Assembly: GCF_014635565.1 (NCBI RefSeq)
Contig: NZ_BMDB01000004.1
Coordinates: 154,331-218,330, forward strand
From: Phocicoccus schoeneichii
GTDB taxonomy: Bacteria; Bacillota; Bacilli; Staphylococcales; Salinicoccaceae
Direction: 5' to 3'
Length of the DNA: 64,000 bases
Both the position numbers and the translations under genes were made by a program. The notes beneath the pieces are model-generated. The model searched no databases and was not told the origin of the DNA. It saw only the letters and a list, made by a program, of their open reading frames with translations. Shown here in pieces: positions 26,525 through 37,645 of the stretch; position 1 is the first letter of the stretch; every line of letters starts with the position of its first letter.

Positions 26525-27196
26525 TTAGGGTTCTTGAAGTAATACGCCATCCTTCATTTTAAATACACGATCACAATAGTCGATGAGTCTGGTATCGTGA
26601 GTAACAACAATTGTTGTTGTATTCTTATTTTTTGTTTCATTTCTTAAAAGTTCCATCACTTCAAATGCACGGTCAGAATCCAGTGAAGCGGTCGGTTCAT
26701 CTGCAAGTATTAATGATGGGTTGCTGTAGAGTGCTTTAGCTATTGCCACCCGTTGCCTTTCTCCCCCTGATAAATCATTCGGATATTTATTTTTTAAATC
26801 TATAATATCCAAGTCTTCATAAAGTGAATTTAATTCGTCAGGGGACATATTATTTTTCTTCACTTTATCTAATAATTTAAATTGTTTTTCTACTGTTAAA
26901 AACGGAATGAGATTAGAGGCTTGCAGAACAAATCCAATTTCATTTAAACGCACTTTAGAGCGTTTTTTCTCACTTAAGTGAGAAATTGAGGTCCCATTAA
27001 TACTCACATTTCCATCAGTTGGTGAAAGAAGGCCACCAACAATAGTTAGAAAGGTACTTTTTCCAGAACCAGAAGGACCTATGATCGCAATAATTTCTCC
27101 TTTTTCTGCTGAGAAATCAGTATCTTTTAATGCATGTACTTTCTTGTGCCCTTTACCAAATGTCTTATTCACATTCTTCAATTCTAAAACAGACAT
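26525..27196 (-). CDS. ABC transporter ATP-binding protein, HrtA/MacB-like
   Basis: 223-aa ATPase with Walker A GPSGSGKST (about 39-47), Q-loop (VLQASNLIPFL), signature LSGGERQRVAIAKAL, Walker B LILADEPTASLD and an H-loop VVTHD. The short size and sequence style match ATPases that pair with FtsX-like permeases (HrtA, MacB, LolD groups). It follows the permease gene by 3 bases. Because the permease is frameshifted, the transporter may be inactive. It could export haem, peptides or lipids; nothing in the sequence decides this. Confidence 0.85.
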   Translation of the reverse strand: MSVLELKNVNKTFGKGHKKVHALKDTDFSAEKGEIIAIIGPSGSGKSTFLTIVGGLLSPTDGNVSINGTSISHLSEKKRSKVRLNEIGFVLQASNLIPFLTVEKQFKLLDKVKKNNMSPDELNSLYEDLDIIDLKNKYPNDLSGGERQRVAIAKALYSNPSLILADEPTASLDSDRAFEVMELLRNETKNKNTTTIVVTHDTRLIDYCDRVFKMKDGVLLQEP

Positions 27197-27199
27197 CGA

Positions 27200-28284
27200 T
27201 TATCCTCCTATCGCTTTTAATGGATCAATTTTAAATATCGTAAATACAGAGAATACAGCACCGAGAATTGCAACAATGATTATAATAACACCATATAAAA
27301 TCATGGTAACAATATCGAATGACACCGGTACCTCACTTGGTAAAAACTTTCCGGTAATCAAAGTTAAAATGAATCCTACAAAGACACCTAAAAAAGCTAG
27401 AATAAACGTTTGAGCAATTACAGATTTCGCGAGATATAAATTAGAAATACCTTGTGCTTTCATTAGACCAAACATGCTAATCTTTTGTACAGTCAAGACA
27501 TAAAGGAAAATCGCTACAATCACTGATGAAATAATGAATAAGAAATAAATCATAAATGTTAACGTCAAATTTTGCTCAGTATATCCGGGTAAGTTTTCAA
27601 TGAACGTTTCAATTTCTACACCCTCTAATTCACTATTAGAAACACTATCCTGAATGTCACCCCGCACAACAATCGCGTTAATTTGATCTTTCATGTTTGG
27701 ATTTTGTGCTTTTCCAAACTTTACTTCTTTGAAAGTATCTAAATCTCCATATAATACAGGCGCAGCATTAAACCGTGACTGATTTGTAAATCCAACAATT
27801 TTAGCTTTTCTTCAGATGATGATAACTGAAGGGTATCCCCTATCTTAAATCCATCATCCTTTAATGCATCACTTGCAATCACTTCATTCTTTTTACTAAA
27901 TGCTGTTCCTTCTTCGATATTTGGCATCAAAAATTCATCTTTCCGAATACCAAACAACGCAATATTTGTTTTCTTGTCACCCGCTCTAGCAATTGCATTG
28001 ATTTGTCCAAGAACAGCCGTTTCCTTTGCGTCCACATCTTTCTCATTATCTAAATCAAGAGAAGATTGAGATAAACTTCTATCAGACTCCTCTGTTAAAA
28101 TAATGCCATCCGCTTCCCACTTGTCAACAGCTTCTCTATTTAAATCTTTTAATCCAGTAGCCAGACCAGATAAAAAGAATACGAGATAAGAAACGAGCAT
28201 TAAAACTCCAATAATTAAAATAAATCGGAGTTTATTTTTCATGATTTCATTCCATGCCAAAAACATAAACTTCCAACCCTTCAT
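27200..28284 (-). pseudogene. FtsX-like ABC permease (HrtB/DevC type), frameshifted
   Basis: Two frames make up one protein. 28284-27739 encodes the start (FMFLAWNEIMKNKLRFILIIGVLMLVSYLVFFLSGLATG) up to SSSEEKLK. The continuation KIVGFTNQSRFNAAPVLYGDLDTF runs on in another frame into the part ending FTIFKIDPLKAIGG. One base is missing (or extra) in an A-rich run near 27808. The layout is one N-terminal helix, a periplasm-type domain and three C-terminal helices, as in HrtB. It may be a true mutation, slippage, or a sequencing error. Confidence 0.8.
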
Positions 28285-28372
28285 CTAAACTTCTTATTAA
28301 TCATTTATATCATAATCTCTATAAAATAATGGTTTAAAAGCCTCACACTGCTTATAAGATTTAAAAAAACAA

Positions 28373-28402
28373 AAACCTATCATCAAAAAAGATGATAGGT
28401 TT
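28373..28402. terminator. Hairpin beside attachment-core copy
   Basis: AAACCTATCATC/GATGATAGGTTT stem with an A6 loop, 6 bases from the groEL-like core at 28408. The placement copies that of a terminator downstream of a groEL stop codon. Confidence 0.75.
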
Positions 28403-28407
28403 CATAG

Positions 28408-28426
28408 ATTACATTATTCCCGGCAT
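28408..28426. other. Candidate attachment site, copy 1 of groEL 3'-end core
   Basis: ATTACATTATTCCCGGCAT matches 18 of 19 bases of the last codons and stop of groEL (46368-46386). No groEL coding similarity extends beyond it, so it looks like a short recombination core and not a gene fragment. Confidence 0.65.
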
Positions 28427-28529
28427 AAGATAGCCAGTAAAATAGCATAAAATCAACTTTTAACAATTCGATGAAATCAATATTCTTAGAAAAAAGAAAA
28501 TAAAAGATATTTGAAAAGATGAAAATTGA

Positions 28530-28940
28530 GTGGAGAATAGACATCAATTTAGAGCAAGAATTCGAAATGTAAACTATGAGTATTTAGAGGATTATCAAAT
28601 TAACAATGATTATAATACAATCGGTGAAGCAGTAGATGCAATTATTGCAGAACACCGTGAATTAAGCAAAAAAATTGGAGTCTTAATTATATAACGAACG
28701 TTGTGAACAAAGGTGTGGAAGCAGAAAAATGAATCCAACTTTGTAAATCTATTCGCTGACACATAATTTGCAACATATTGTATCCAACTCGAACTAAATA
28801 ACATCCAGCAAATGTTTAATGATCGTAATGACGAATTGAATAAGTTACTAGATTTATACGAAAAGACAATGAATTTAGTTGTGAAGAAACTGGATGAAGA
28901 TGAATATAAAAAGTGCCCACGCAGAAAAACTTTTGCATGA
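28530..28940 (+). pseudogene. Decayed mobile-element coiled-coil gene
   Basis: Plus-strand pieces in different frames look like one small protein. GTG 28530 starts MENRHQFRARIRNVNYEYLEDY...GEAVDAIIAEHRELSKKI, then stops. A middle part gives TNVVNKGVEAEK, and the end reads LNNIQQMFNDRNDELNKLLDLYEKTMNLVVKKLDEDEYKKCPRR. The helical, charged, Q/N-rich style is like short genes on staphylococcal plasmids and islands, but I cannot name it. Several stops and shifts make it a pseudogene. The rest of 28427-29163 shows nothing else. Confidence 0.5.
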
Positions 28941-29163
28941 GCTTTGTTATGGTTATTCACTTATATATAGTTTTCGTAAGCTTCTTTTTACTCTGTACTT
29001 TTCTTTCATCGTTAGTAAAAGTTCAATAAATTACTGATATTGGGAATATTTTCTTGCAAATTAAAATAAGTCTGTTTTATTCATTAAAGGTAAAAAGTAG
29101 TTTCTGACAGATATCCTAAACATAATTTTCTGGATTTCACAAAATCGATTTTTCCAAAAGTTC

Positions 29164-30684
29164 TTATTCAGATAACATATCTACGCTTTTAAATAAATTA
29201 TATGTCTTACTCATCCCTAATCTATAAGAATGAGATACTATATGCTCCTCATACGAATTCGAATCATCAACCATTATAAACTTATCTTTCGCCCTAGTAA
29301 TGCATACATAATGGTTCTGATATCCTTCTCCAATGTGTACTTTGTAAAATCTAGAAAAGCTAATTACTTGGCTAAATTCCAATCCTTTTGAGCCAAATAC
29401 TGTCATAACTTTATATTTGTCCTCTATCTTTTTAAATGCAATATGGTACTGATCTTCTTTCACTGTTTCATAAAGTAAATTCATTTCATCTTTTGTAAAC
29501 TTAATCTCTAACAATTTTTCTAACTCAATTAAAGTGCTACAAAACGTCTCTTGATCACACTTCAAATTCCCTTTCAATTTCTTGAGAATCACTTCTACTC
29601 TTCGCACCATTTGTCGTCTTGAATCTACATTTATATTTTCGATTAAATCATAAATAGAGAAATTATTATCGATTACATAGCACGCAAGCTGATATAACAA
29701 ATGATTATTAGGAGTATTATCATCTATTGGAGTTCTCGGGATAAATTGAAAGTTATAACCTTGTTCATTTAGTCTTTCGGCACATTCTCTAGCATCATTG
29801 TTATAGTTAATAATAATTGTAATTTCTTTATCAGGATCAATCTCACCTTCATAAACTAGTCGAGAAAAGCTTGATGTAAAATCTTTTAATTTACAGTGAA
29901 CTACTCGCTTCACTTTTTCACTATACTGATTGTTAAAATATTTAGTATTATGAAGTAGGTTTGCATAATTTACTATCTCATCATGACTCCTAAAATTCAT
30001 GACTAATTCGTAATGCTTGAAATCATCGCTATCCAATTTTTCAAATATATTTGGTTGTGCACCCCTCCATATATAAATTGCTTGTTTAGGGTCACCAACG
30101 ATAAATAACTTTATACCAAGTACTTCTTTAAGATACATAAATAGTTCGTGCATATCTAAATCTGAATCTTGATATTCATCCAGAAAAATCATTTCATATT
30201 TTGATTGTAAATATTGACGAGCTGCAGTATTATTTTTTAAGATATCTAAAGCTAATCGAAACTTGAAATTCTCTTTGATGTCATAAAAGACTCCTAGTTT
30301 CTCTTGCTCAACAAGTGATATTTTCCCACTTTCAAAGTCATGGAATTTAAAATCATAATCGATGGTAAAATCACTTTGGAATTCTGGTCCATAAGTATCG
30401 GTAATAAACGGACGAATTATTTCGTATTCAACAAAAGAATCGTTAGTTTGGGCAAAAAACTCCTTTTTTACTCCTTCTAAGATGGCTTTCTTCTTGATTT
30501 CTTCAGTAGCCTTAGTTGTAAAGGTTATTGCGGCTACTGTCTTATGATTATTTATTTCTTCAAGTACCTTTTTTAATTTCTTTATCATTATTGTTGTCTT
30601 CCCAGATCCAGCACTTGCTGAAATTACTATACTTCCTTTTTCATACAATATTGCATCTCGAGCTTCCTGATCAACAATTATCAT
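29164..30684 (-). CDS. gajB: Gabija anti-phage protein GajB (UvrD-like helicase)
   Basis: 506 aa, superfamily 1. Motifs: ASAGSGKTT (23-31), the A-x-T-F-T region AAITFTTKATEEIKKKA, Walker B FLDEYQD, GDPKQAIYIWRGA, MNFRS, VMTVFGSKGLEFSQVI and the C-terminal YVCITRAKDKF. The length is close to known GajB proteins. It starts one base after the gajA stop, which is the standard gajA-gajB order. In Gabija, GajB senses nucleic-acid ends and nucleotide state and activates the GajA nuclease against phage DNA. Confidence 0.9.
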   Translation of the reverse strand: MIIVDQEARDAILYEKGSIVISASAGSGKTTIMIKKLKKVLEEINNHKTVAAITFTTKATEEIKKKAILEGVKKEFFAQTNDSFVEYEIIRPFITDTYGPEFQSDFTIDYDFKFHDFESGKISLVEQEKLGVFYDIKENFKFRLALDILKNNTAARQYLQSKYEMIFLDEYQDSDLDMHELFMYLKEVLGIKLFIVGDPKQAIYIWRGAQPNIFEKLDSDDFKHYELVMNFRSHDEIVNYANLLHNTKYFNNQYSEKVKRVVHCKLKDFTSSFSRLVYEGEIDPDKEITIIINYNNDARECAERLNEQGYNFQFIPRTPIDDNTPNNHLLYQLACYVIDNNFSIYDLIENINVDSRRQMVRRVEVILKKLKGNLKCDQETFCSTLIELEKLLEIKFTKDEMNLLYETVKEDQYHIAFKKIEDKYKVMTVFGSKGLEFSQVISFSRFYKVHIGEGYQNHYVCITRAKDKFIMVDDSNSYEEHIVSHSYRLGMSKTYNLFKSVDMLSE

Positions 30685-30685
30685 A

Positions 30686-32443
30686 TTAATCTACCAGCCT
30701 TTTCAATGCTTTAAATAAATCATGTTCTATTATTGTTGAACAGTCTGTTGCGGTAAGATCTTGGGTAAGCTTTAGCATATTTAACATTTTAGCTCTTTGC
30801 AGATACTCTATTGGAGTACTACTCTTTAAAATCTCTTTCATTCTATCTCCTATAGCCTCATACAAATCATGTTCTAAATCTATTTCCGATAGATAAATGT
30901 CTTTGCTTTCTAGAGTTTTAATAGTTTCCTCTTCTGTTTCATAAATATCTTTTTTTTCTTCTTTTACTAGTCTTTCTTTATTAGATCCTAACCAAACTTT
31001 TTTGCCATTTTCGTCTATGCTTGAATAATCAATCTCAACGAATTCTTTCTTAGTCATTTCCACCAATTCAAGGCATCTATTAAATCCTATTAAATCAAAA
31101 TGGGTCTTTTCATTACTTTTTGCCTTCAAGTCATTATCTGTCTTAACAATAGTAATAATCTCCAAAGCTTTTAAAACTTTATAATAGGGCTTAAATTTTA
31201 TCCCATCAACCTCCAGGATATATCCACCTTCTAATTCATAAGTGGGGTTTGTTTCTTCTAAAACCTTTTCAAATAATACACGCTCTGAAGGACCCTCAAT
31301 TAATAATACTTTATCTGCAAATAAAGCTGTAGATAGAGAACGATTCAATTCTTGCTTCAAACTTTTATAATCTTCATCCACATGATAAATATGCGATGCA
31401 CAATTAACTCTGTCTTTGTTGTAAATTCTAATTAAGGAAGCGTTATCCATTTCATATAATAACTCTGAAGAATGTGTTGATAAAAAGAAATAATCATATA
31501 CTTCATTTTCAAATAACTGTTTGGAAAGTGCTATTTGCATAGATCTATGCAAACTATTTTCAGGCTCTTCAATTAAATATATAACAATTTTATTTGATTC
31601 GTATTCTTTAGTTAAATAATTAAGCAGAGAATATGCCAATATCTTTTTTCTTCCATCTCCAGAAGTTGGATAATGTTTTTCGTCCCCATCACGTTTTATG
31701 TATGGAGTTAGATCACTGAAATACCCATTTATAGCCATTTCGGACTTCATTTCAATTTTAATTTCTTCCTTTTTTAAATTTTTGTATTCCTCAGTTAGTA
31801 TATTTTGAAAATCTTGGATTACTTCCATTTCACTAATTTTTTCGTTCATACCGTCTGTTAAATCTTGGATTTCATTGGATAATACTATATCATCTTCACT
31901 CAATCTTCTTTGATCAAACAATTTCTTTCTATTTCTTGAAAATGTATTTTCTAAATTAATAATTGGATCAATATAAACTACTTTAAATAACCTATCTAAA
32001 TCAGATATTAAACCTGTTTGAGGAACTTCCTCAAGCTCCTCAAATACACTTCCCCAATACAATGTAGGAGCACCAAAATATTCCGATTCATCGTATATAC
32101 CTTTTACTTGGATATAAAACTTTTCAAGATCCTGCTGTTTTCTGCTACCACGCACTTTAGAAATAACGTGTTGAGAATCTTTATTTTCATTATTACTTAA
32201 ATCTATCTCTAGAGTTATTTCGATCTCTAGATTAGTGTTTTTTTGAAAAAAATCACTATCTCTAAATCCATCTTTTCGTATTTGCCGATCTAGCAAAAAC
32301 CTTAAAGCATATAGTAAGTTAGTTTTCCCTACATCATTCATTCCAAAGATTACATTTTGATTAGTTAATTGAATCTCAACACTTCCAAAGTTCCGAAAAT
32401 TTTTCACAATCAATTTTTTTAATTCCAAAAGCCATCTCTCCAT
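30686..32443 (-). CDS. gajA: Gabija anti-phage protein GajA (OLD-family ATPase-TOPRIM nuclease)
   Basis: 585 aa. The N-terminal ABC-type ATPase has Walker A GMNDVGKTN (34-42) and a C-motif region YPTSGDGRKKILAYSLLNYL, followed by IVIYLIEEPENSLHRSMQ (Walker B). A TOPRIM domain begins near ALFADKVLLIEGPSERVLFEKVLEE (metal-binding Glu) and continues to IVKTDNDLKAK (D-x-D-like). The length and order match GajA of known Gabija systems, in which GajA tetramers nick DNA when NTP levels fall during infection. All motifs look intact, so the system is likely functional. Confidence 0.9.
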   Translation of the reverse strand: MERWLLELKKLIVKNFRNFGSVEIQLTNQNVIFGMNDVGKTNLLYALRFLLDRQIRKDGFRDSDFFQKNTNLEIEITLEIDLSNNENKDSQHVISKVRGSRKQQDLEKFYIQVKGIYDESEYFGAPTLYWGSVFEELEEVPQTGLISDLDRLFKVVYIDPIINLENTFSRNRKKLFDQRRLSEDDIVLSNEIQDLTDGMNEKISEMEVIQDFQNILTEEYKNLKKEEIKIEMKSEMAINGYFSDLTPYIKRDGDEKHYPTSGDGRKKILAYSLLNYLTKEYESNKIVIYLIEEPENSLHRSMQIALSKQLFENEVYDYFFLSTHSSELLYEMDNASLIRIYNKDRVNCASHIYHVDEDYKSLKQELNRSLSTALFADKVLLIEGPSERVLFEKVLEETNPTYELEGGYILEVDGIKFKPYYKVLKALEIITIVKTDNDLKAKSNEKTHFDLIGFNRCLELVEMTKKEFVEIDYSSIDENGKKVWLGSNKERLVKEEKKDIYETEEETIKTLESKDIYLSEIDLEHDLYEAIGDRMKEILKSSTPIEYLQRAKMLNMLKLTQDLTATDCSTIIEHDLFKALKRLVD

Positions 32444-32568
32444 TCTAATGTTTGATCCAATCTGTAATATAGATAAAGGTCAGGTAAGAGCATAAGGGGA
32501 TTTTTTCCCCTCTTAACGTATGGAATTAGGCAAAGCCTAACAAATGGATGGGGACATGTTTTTTGTAC

Positions 32569-32620
32569 TTGTCACAAGCATGTGACTTTAAATAAGTAAC
32601 TTGTCACGCTGTTGTGACTA
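32569..32620. promoter_or_regulatory. Paired dyads upstream of gajA
   Basis: GTCAC-N6-GTGAC occurs at 32571-32586 and again at 32603-32618, with matching flanks (TTGTCAC...GTGACT). The centres are 32 bases apart, about three helical turns on the same face. They lie 130-175 bases before the gajA start in an otherwise gene-free gap (32444-32733). Confidence 0.5.
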
Positions 32621-32733
32621 TAGTTAAAACAATGATTCCTACAAAACTAGGTTCCCCATAGTGTTAGTAGGTATCGGTTTCCATTTATGCTCTTTCTTCT
32701 AGAAGAAACCAATGCATTAAGTTACAGTACAAT

Positions 32734-33317
32734 CTAATTTTCTTGATGTATTTGCCTTCTAGTGTCATTTGGATCAATTACATCTGCAATTCTAGCTAAA
32801 GAAATTGTTTGTTCCCTTTCTAATATTAGATGTTCGTGTTGATAAAAATTCAATAGATTATCATCAATATTAAAAGTTTTTTCTAAAAATGATTTATCTA
32901 AGTTCTCATCCATATCCAATTCTGTATATATTGAAGAAAATACTTCAATTAGTTTATCATTTTGTTCATTTGAGCTTTTTTGTTCTTTTGGTTTTGATGC
33001 AATATTATAAAAACTTTTTAGTGCATCCATTACTTCTCTGGAATCATGGAATAAAGCAACTACGCCATTTAAAGCCGAACTAAATTCTTTTGATCCTATA
33101 TCATGTTTGTAGCTCATTAACTGTATTAAAAGATTATATTTTTTAACCAAACACTATTTTTCTTTTCCATATCTTTTAACTTTAATTCGAAGTTATGTTC
33201 TTTATTTTTTAATTCGTTTTGGAATTGTTGATTAGATTTATTTAATTTATAAGAAAAGTATATCGAAGTAATAACACCAACTAAACCTAGTCCTCCCCCA
33301 ATGAATCCTCCTAACAC
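32734..33317 (-). pseudogene. Hypothetical membrane-anchored protein, frameshifted (DUF6680-like)
   Basis: 33317-33126 encodes a glycine-rich N-terminal helix and a basic coiled segment (SYKLNKSNQQFQNELKNKEHNFELKLKDMEKKNSVWLK). 33150-32734 overlaps in another frame and continues KKYNLLIQLMSYKHDIGSKEFSSALNGVVALFHDSREVMDALKSFY. Adding one A in the A-run near 33145 joins them into one protein of about 190 aa. The second half recalls DUF6680-type proteins by the L-M-x-x-(R/K)...F-x-x-A-L-N pattern; this is a weak match. It lies between Gabija and hsdR and may be a passenger of either. Confidence 0.55.
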
Positions 33318-33348
33318 ATCTGTTATCTCCCTTCAATAGAAATTAAAA

Positions 33349-36300
33349 CTACATATTCTCCGCCATTAATTCCGCCTGCTTAACTACTGTTTCCACTGCC
33401 ATCTTTTGTAGATCTGGTGGATAACCGTATTTTTTCAGTAACCGTCTTACGGTAATTCTCATTTTAGCTCTTGCTGATTCACGTAGGTTCCAGTCAATGC
33501 TCATATTCTCTTTAATCGATTTTGTAAGCTCGTGAGCGATTGCCCGCAATACTTCATCACCTAGAACTTCTTCTGCTGTATCATGTGAAGAAAGTGCATC
33601 ATAGAATGCAACTTCTTCTTTAAGCATGCCATGATTTTCTCCTATTTTATATGACTCATTCATTTCTTTTGCTAGTTTAATAAGTTCCTCAATGACTTTA
33701 GACGTCTCGATTGCACGTTTATTGTATTGGTTCACAGCATTTTCTAGCATTTCTGAAAACTTCTTCGCTTTAACTAAATTGATTTTCTGAACAGCTTTGA
33801 TTTTCCCTTGTAACAGACGATTTAATAGTTCTACTGCTAAGTTTTTCTGAGGTAATCCTCGAACATCTTCCAAAAACTTATCCGAAAGTATTGAAATGTC
33901 CGGACTATCTAACCCTAGAGTCTCATATACATCGACTACTTCTTCAGAAATGATTGACTTTGAGATTAATTGATTAAGCTGATCATCAATTTGCGCTGTT
34001 GTTTTCTTGCCACTTCCTGATGGTATAAGCTTCATTAACCCTGATTTAACCGCTTTAAAGAATCCTATTTCAGCATTTAACTCTTGTGCTTCCTCTTCAG
34101 TTGAACATAAAGCAAACGCTTTAGCTAATTCAGTTACCGTCTTTATGAAATGCTTCTTATCTTCGTCACCTAAACCAATAACAAAATCCATTGTTTCCGT
34201 AATAGCTTTCATTCGCTCTGATGATTTATCGGATAAAAAGTGCTCATAATTATGTTGATAAAGCATATCTTGAATAATTTCGTATTTTTCGAGCATAAGA
34301 TCAACTGCAACTGATGTGTCGATGCCTGTATTTTCACGGTCAGATTCTGTATATTGCTTTAAAGCTTCTTTTAAACTATCTGCAATACCTATATAGTCAA
34401 CAATTAATCCTCCTGGTTTATCTTTAAACACACGGTTAACGCGAGCAATTGCCTGCATCAAGTTATGTCCACGCATTGGCTTATCCACATACATTGTATG
34501 CATAGATGGTACGTCAAACCCTGTTAACCACATGTCACGAACGATAACAAGTTTCAATTCGTCCTCATTATCTTTCATACGACGTGCTAAAAAGTCTCGA
34601 CGTCTTTTGTTACCAATGTGTTGCTGCCAATGTTCAGGATCATTTGATGCGCCTGTCATAACAATTTTGATTACACCTTTATCATCATCATAAGAATGCC
34701 ATTCTGGTCGAATTCTTATGATTTCTTCATATAAATCAACAGCAATCCGACGACTCATGACAACGATCATCGCTTTACCATGAATGGCTGTCTCTCTATT
34801 TTCATAGTGATCCACAATATCCTTCGCTAATTGGTCAACCCGACTCTCTGCACCTGCTAGAGCTTCTAAACGTGACCATTTGGATTTCAATCGTTCACGG
34901 TCAGACTCTTCTTGGTATTCAGTAATCTCTTCATAATCACTATCAATATTCAAATCTTCAGGTAATTGAAGTGGGATGATTCTACTTTCATAGAAAATAC
35001 GAACGGTTGACTCATCTTCTACTGATTGAGTCATATCGTAAATATCAATATAATTACCAAATACAGCAGGCGTATTTTTGTCTGCCATTTCAACTGGTGT
35101 ACCAGTAAATCCAATGAATGACGCATTTGGTAATGCATCACGCATATATTTTGCATAGCCATATTTTGTTGCAATATCTGAATTTCCCTTTTGCATCTCT
35201 GCTTGAAAACCATATTGTGTACGATGAGCTTCATCTGCCATCACAATCACGTTCTTACGTTCCGTTAAAGCATCCATCGTGCTTGATCCTTCTTCAGGGG
35301 CAAACTTCTGCATCGTTGTAAAGACAATTCCACCTGATTCAACGGCTAATAAATCTTTTAAATCACTTCTTGTTTCTGCTTGTTTTGGTGTCTGACGTAA
35401 TAAATCTTTCGACATCGAAAAAGTTCCATACAGTTGATCGTCTAAGTCATTTCTGTCTGTTAAAACGACAACAGTTGGATTATCCATCTCTAATACAAGT
35501 TTCCCCGTGAAAAAGACCATGGATAAACTTTTACCAGAGCCTTGTGTATGCCAAATAACCCCAATTTTACGATCTCCATCCGCACTTGAAGCTCGTTTTG
35601 CTTGTTCTACTGCCTTATTGACTGCGTAATATTGGTGATAAGCAGCAACAATTTTAAAGGTATTCTCTCCATCTGATTGGAAGACAACAAAGTGACGTAA
35701 AATATCTAATAGTACATCTTGTTTAAACATCCCACGTAATAATGTTTCAAGTTGAGGATTTGAAGTCGGAGCAATTGTTTCTCCGTCTTCTGTACGCCAC
35801 ATCATGAAACGTTCTTCGTTAGCAGTAAGTGACCCTGCTCTTGCGTTTACCCCATCACTAATTACTAGGAAAGTATTATATTTAAACAATGATGGAATTG
35901 CCCGTTTATAGGTTTGAATTTGACGAAATGCCTCTGTAATCCCTGCTTGTTCATTTGTTGAACTCTTTAATTCGATCACAACTAGTGGTAAACCGTTTAC
36001 AAAAATAACGACGTCTGGTCGTTTATTGTTCTGTCCCTCAATAACCGTAAATTGATTCACTGCAAGAAAATCATTATTATTCATATTTTCAAAGTCAAAT
36101 AACCATAATTTTTCCGTTGCATTTCTGCCATCATCTGTACGATATTCTACATCAATTCCATCTGTCACGAACTTTTGGAAATTACGATTATTTACAATTA
36201 GGCTAGGTGATTCAATCATTGTAACAAGTTGAATCGCACGCTCAATCGAACTAGAAGAAGCTGACGGATTGATTTTCCGTAAAGCTTCCTCTAAACGATC

Positions 36301-36447
36301 ATGTAAAACAACTTCTTGATAAGACTCACGCTCTGGATATTCTCCATCTACGGCAATATCTGGACCATGAAGTCTTTCATACCCCAATTCTTCTAGCCAT
36401 TCAAGGGTTGCTTGTTCTAAATCATCTTCATGAAATTGGTACATCAT
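33349..36447 (-). CDS. hsdR: Type I restriction enzyme, R subunit
   Basis: 1032 aa. The N-terminal nuclease domain shows [21 protein letters not shown] (PD...E-x-K). The translocase has Walker [16 protein letters not shown] ([11 protein letters not shown]), FTGTPVE and the late motif IARVNRVF. HsdR cuts DNA far from the recognition site after ATP-driven translocation. It overlaps the hsdS end by about 17-20 bases, so M-S-R are one operon. The C-terminal helical region (about 800-1032) should dock on the methylase core. All motifs are present. Confidence 0.95.
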   Translation of the reverse strand: MMYQFHEDDLEQATLEWLEELGYERLHGPDIAVDGEYPERESYQEVVLHDRLEEALRKINPSASSSSIERAIQLVTMIESPSLIVNNRNFQKFVTDGIDVEYRTDDGRNATEKLWLFDFENMNNNDFLAVNQFTVIEGQNNKRPDVVIFVNGLPLVVIELKSSTNEQAGITEAFRQIQTYKRAIPSLFKYNTFLVISDGVNARAGSLTANEERFMMWRTEDGETIAPTSNPQLETLLRGMFKQDVLLDILRHFVVFQSDGENTFKIVAAYHQYYAVNKAVEQAKRASSADGDRKIGVIWHTQGSGKSLSMVFFTGKLVLEMDNPTVVVLTDRNDLDDQLYGTFSMSKDLLRQTPKQAETRSDLKDLLAVESGGIVFTTMQKFAPEEGSSTMDALTERKNVIVMADEAHRTQYGFQAEMQKGNSDIATKYGYAKYMRDALPNASFIGFTGTPVEMADKNTPAVFGNYIDIYDMTQSVEDESTVRIFYESRIIPLQLPEDLNIDSDYEEITEYQEESDRERLKSKWSRLEALAGAESRVDQLAKDIVDHYENRETAIHGKAMIVVMSRRIAVDLYEEIIRIRPEWHSYDDDKGVIKIVMTGASNDPEHWQQHIGNKRRRDFLARRMKDNEDELKLVIVRDMWLTGFDVPSMHTMYVDKPMRGHNLMQAIARVNRVFKDKPGGLIVDYIGIADSLKEALKQYTESDRENTGIDTSVAVDLMLEKYEIIQDMLYQHNYEHFLSDKSSERMKAITETMDFVIGLGDEDKKHFIKTVTELAKAFALCSTEEEAQELNAEIGFFKAVKSGLMKLIPSGSGKKTTAQIDDQLNQLISKSIISEEVVDVYETLGLDSPDISILSDKFLEDVRGLPQKNLAVELLNRLLQGKIKAVQKINLVKAKKFSEMLENAVNQYNKRAIETSKVIEELIKLAKEMNESYKIGENHGMLKEEVAFYDALSSHDTAEEVLGDEVLRAIAHELTKSIKENMSIDWNLRESARAKMRITVRRLLKKYGYPPDLQKMAVETVVKQAELMAENM

Positions 36448-37645
36448 CCGTCACCTCCATGTCATCTGGTAGTTCGATTTCTCCTGAAAGGAGTTTAGGT
36501 AAGAGTGTATCTCTCACATTCATTAATTTCACATTCTCTTTATTAATAGAATTAATATACAAAGATAGGATTGATATGGTATTGTTAAATTTGTTATATA
36601 ATTCTTTATTAGGAACTAAGATTTTCTTTTTAATAAAATGAGTTACCTTAATACTAGGTTGTACAGAACCAATATTAAGTTGCTTTATTTCTTCCTGTTG
36701 ATAGATCAAATACTGATATAAATAAAATGGATTAATTGCGATACTTCTTAATGCCACAACATTTTGCGCTATCGTTCCAAAGTTTCCTTCAAAAAACATT
36801 TTCATAGACGCAATACTACCCACAGTAGAGAAAAGAATATCATAACGTTGAGGATGACCTTTTCTAAACCAATTATCATATGTATTTTTATTCACATATT
36901 TTGTGCACATACCATAATTTATAACTCTACTATCTCCAGATAAAGCTTTCACATCAATAATTGGATATTCACTATAGTTTACTAACGGAGGAGTTTTTCC
37001 GCGATTGTCTATAATTTCAATTAAATCTTTTAAAGTTTTTACATCCCATCCCTCTGGTATCATCCCAAGTTCACTTTCAACCATTTTTCCACCACTTGAT
37101 TTGTATGGTTTTCCTTCTTCATTAGGAAATTCAAAATCAACAAACCAATGTTTGAATAAAGTTTGGGCAAGTTCTTCAAGATTTGCAATGATGGAGTTGT
37201 TTAGTTCGATTTTTTCGAACAATTTATTCAAGGTTTGCGCTACTTTTTTTTGTTCTTTTAAACATGGTATACGTACTTTAAGATTCGTTAAATCTTTAAT
37301 TGTAATCTGAGATTGTGCCGATCCAGTATCAAGATAACGTAATTTTAATGAATTTAAATAATACATCATATATGTCTTATCAGCCTTTTTTTTATCTAAT
37401 TCAACTATGATAGATAGATTGGTAATATATGACTTCTCTGGAGCTAATTTTACATCACCAGTTCCTCCTACACCACGAGCCACGACTATAAGCTGTTCTG
37501 TTTCATACATGTATTCATCATAATACCCCGAAACTTTATATCCAGTATATATTGGATAACCCTTAACTTTTATTCGATCTTTTTTTGGCATTTTACCGTA
37601 TTTAAATGTTGAAATTTCACCTAATTTATAGTCTTCAAACCTCAT
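36428..37645 (-). CDS. hsdS: Type I restriction enzyme, specificity subunit
   Basis: About 405 aa from the Met at 37645 ([17 protein letters not shown]), which overlaps the hsdM end; an upstream in-frame Met at 37660 is less likely. There are two target recognition domains (about 1-130 and 195-345), each followed by a conserved helical spacer ([41 protein letters not shown]). The second contains W-D-V-K-T-L-K-D-L typical of a TRD start. The two domains define a split DNA target that cannot be read from sequence alone. Ends [15 protein letters not shown], the usual HsdS tail. Confidence 0.93.
   Translation of the reverse strand: MRFEDYKLGEISTFKYGKMPKKDRIKVKGYPIYTGYKVSGYYDEYMYETEQLIVVARGVGGTGDVKLAPEKSYITNLSIIVELDKKKADKTYMMYYLNSLKLRYLDTGSAQSQITIKDLTNLKVRIPCLKEQKKVAQTLNKLFEKIELNNSIIANLEELAQTLFKHWFVDFEFPNEEGKPYKSSGGKMVESELGMIPEGWDVKTLKDLIEIIDNRGKTPPLVNYSEYPIIDVKALSGDSRVINYGMCTKYVNKNTYDNWFRKGHPQRYDILFSTVGSIASMKMFFEGNFGTIAQNVVALRSIAINPFYLYQYLIYQQEEIKQLNIGSVQPSIKVTHFIKKKILVPNKELYNKFNNTISILSLYINSINKENVKLMNVRDTLLPKLLSGEIELPDDMEVTDDVPIS

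Noticed and set aside
28610..28960. Minus-strand 116-aa reading frame
   Set aside because: It is antisense to the remnants of a plus-strand coiled-coil gene, has a phenylalanine/serine-rich shadow composition and no ribosome site.
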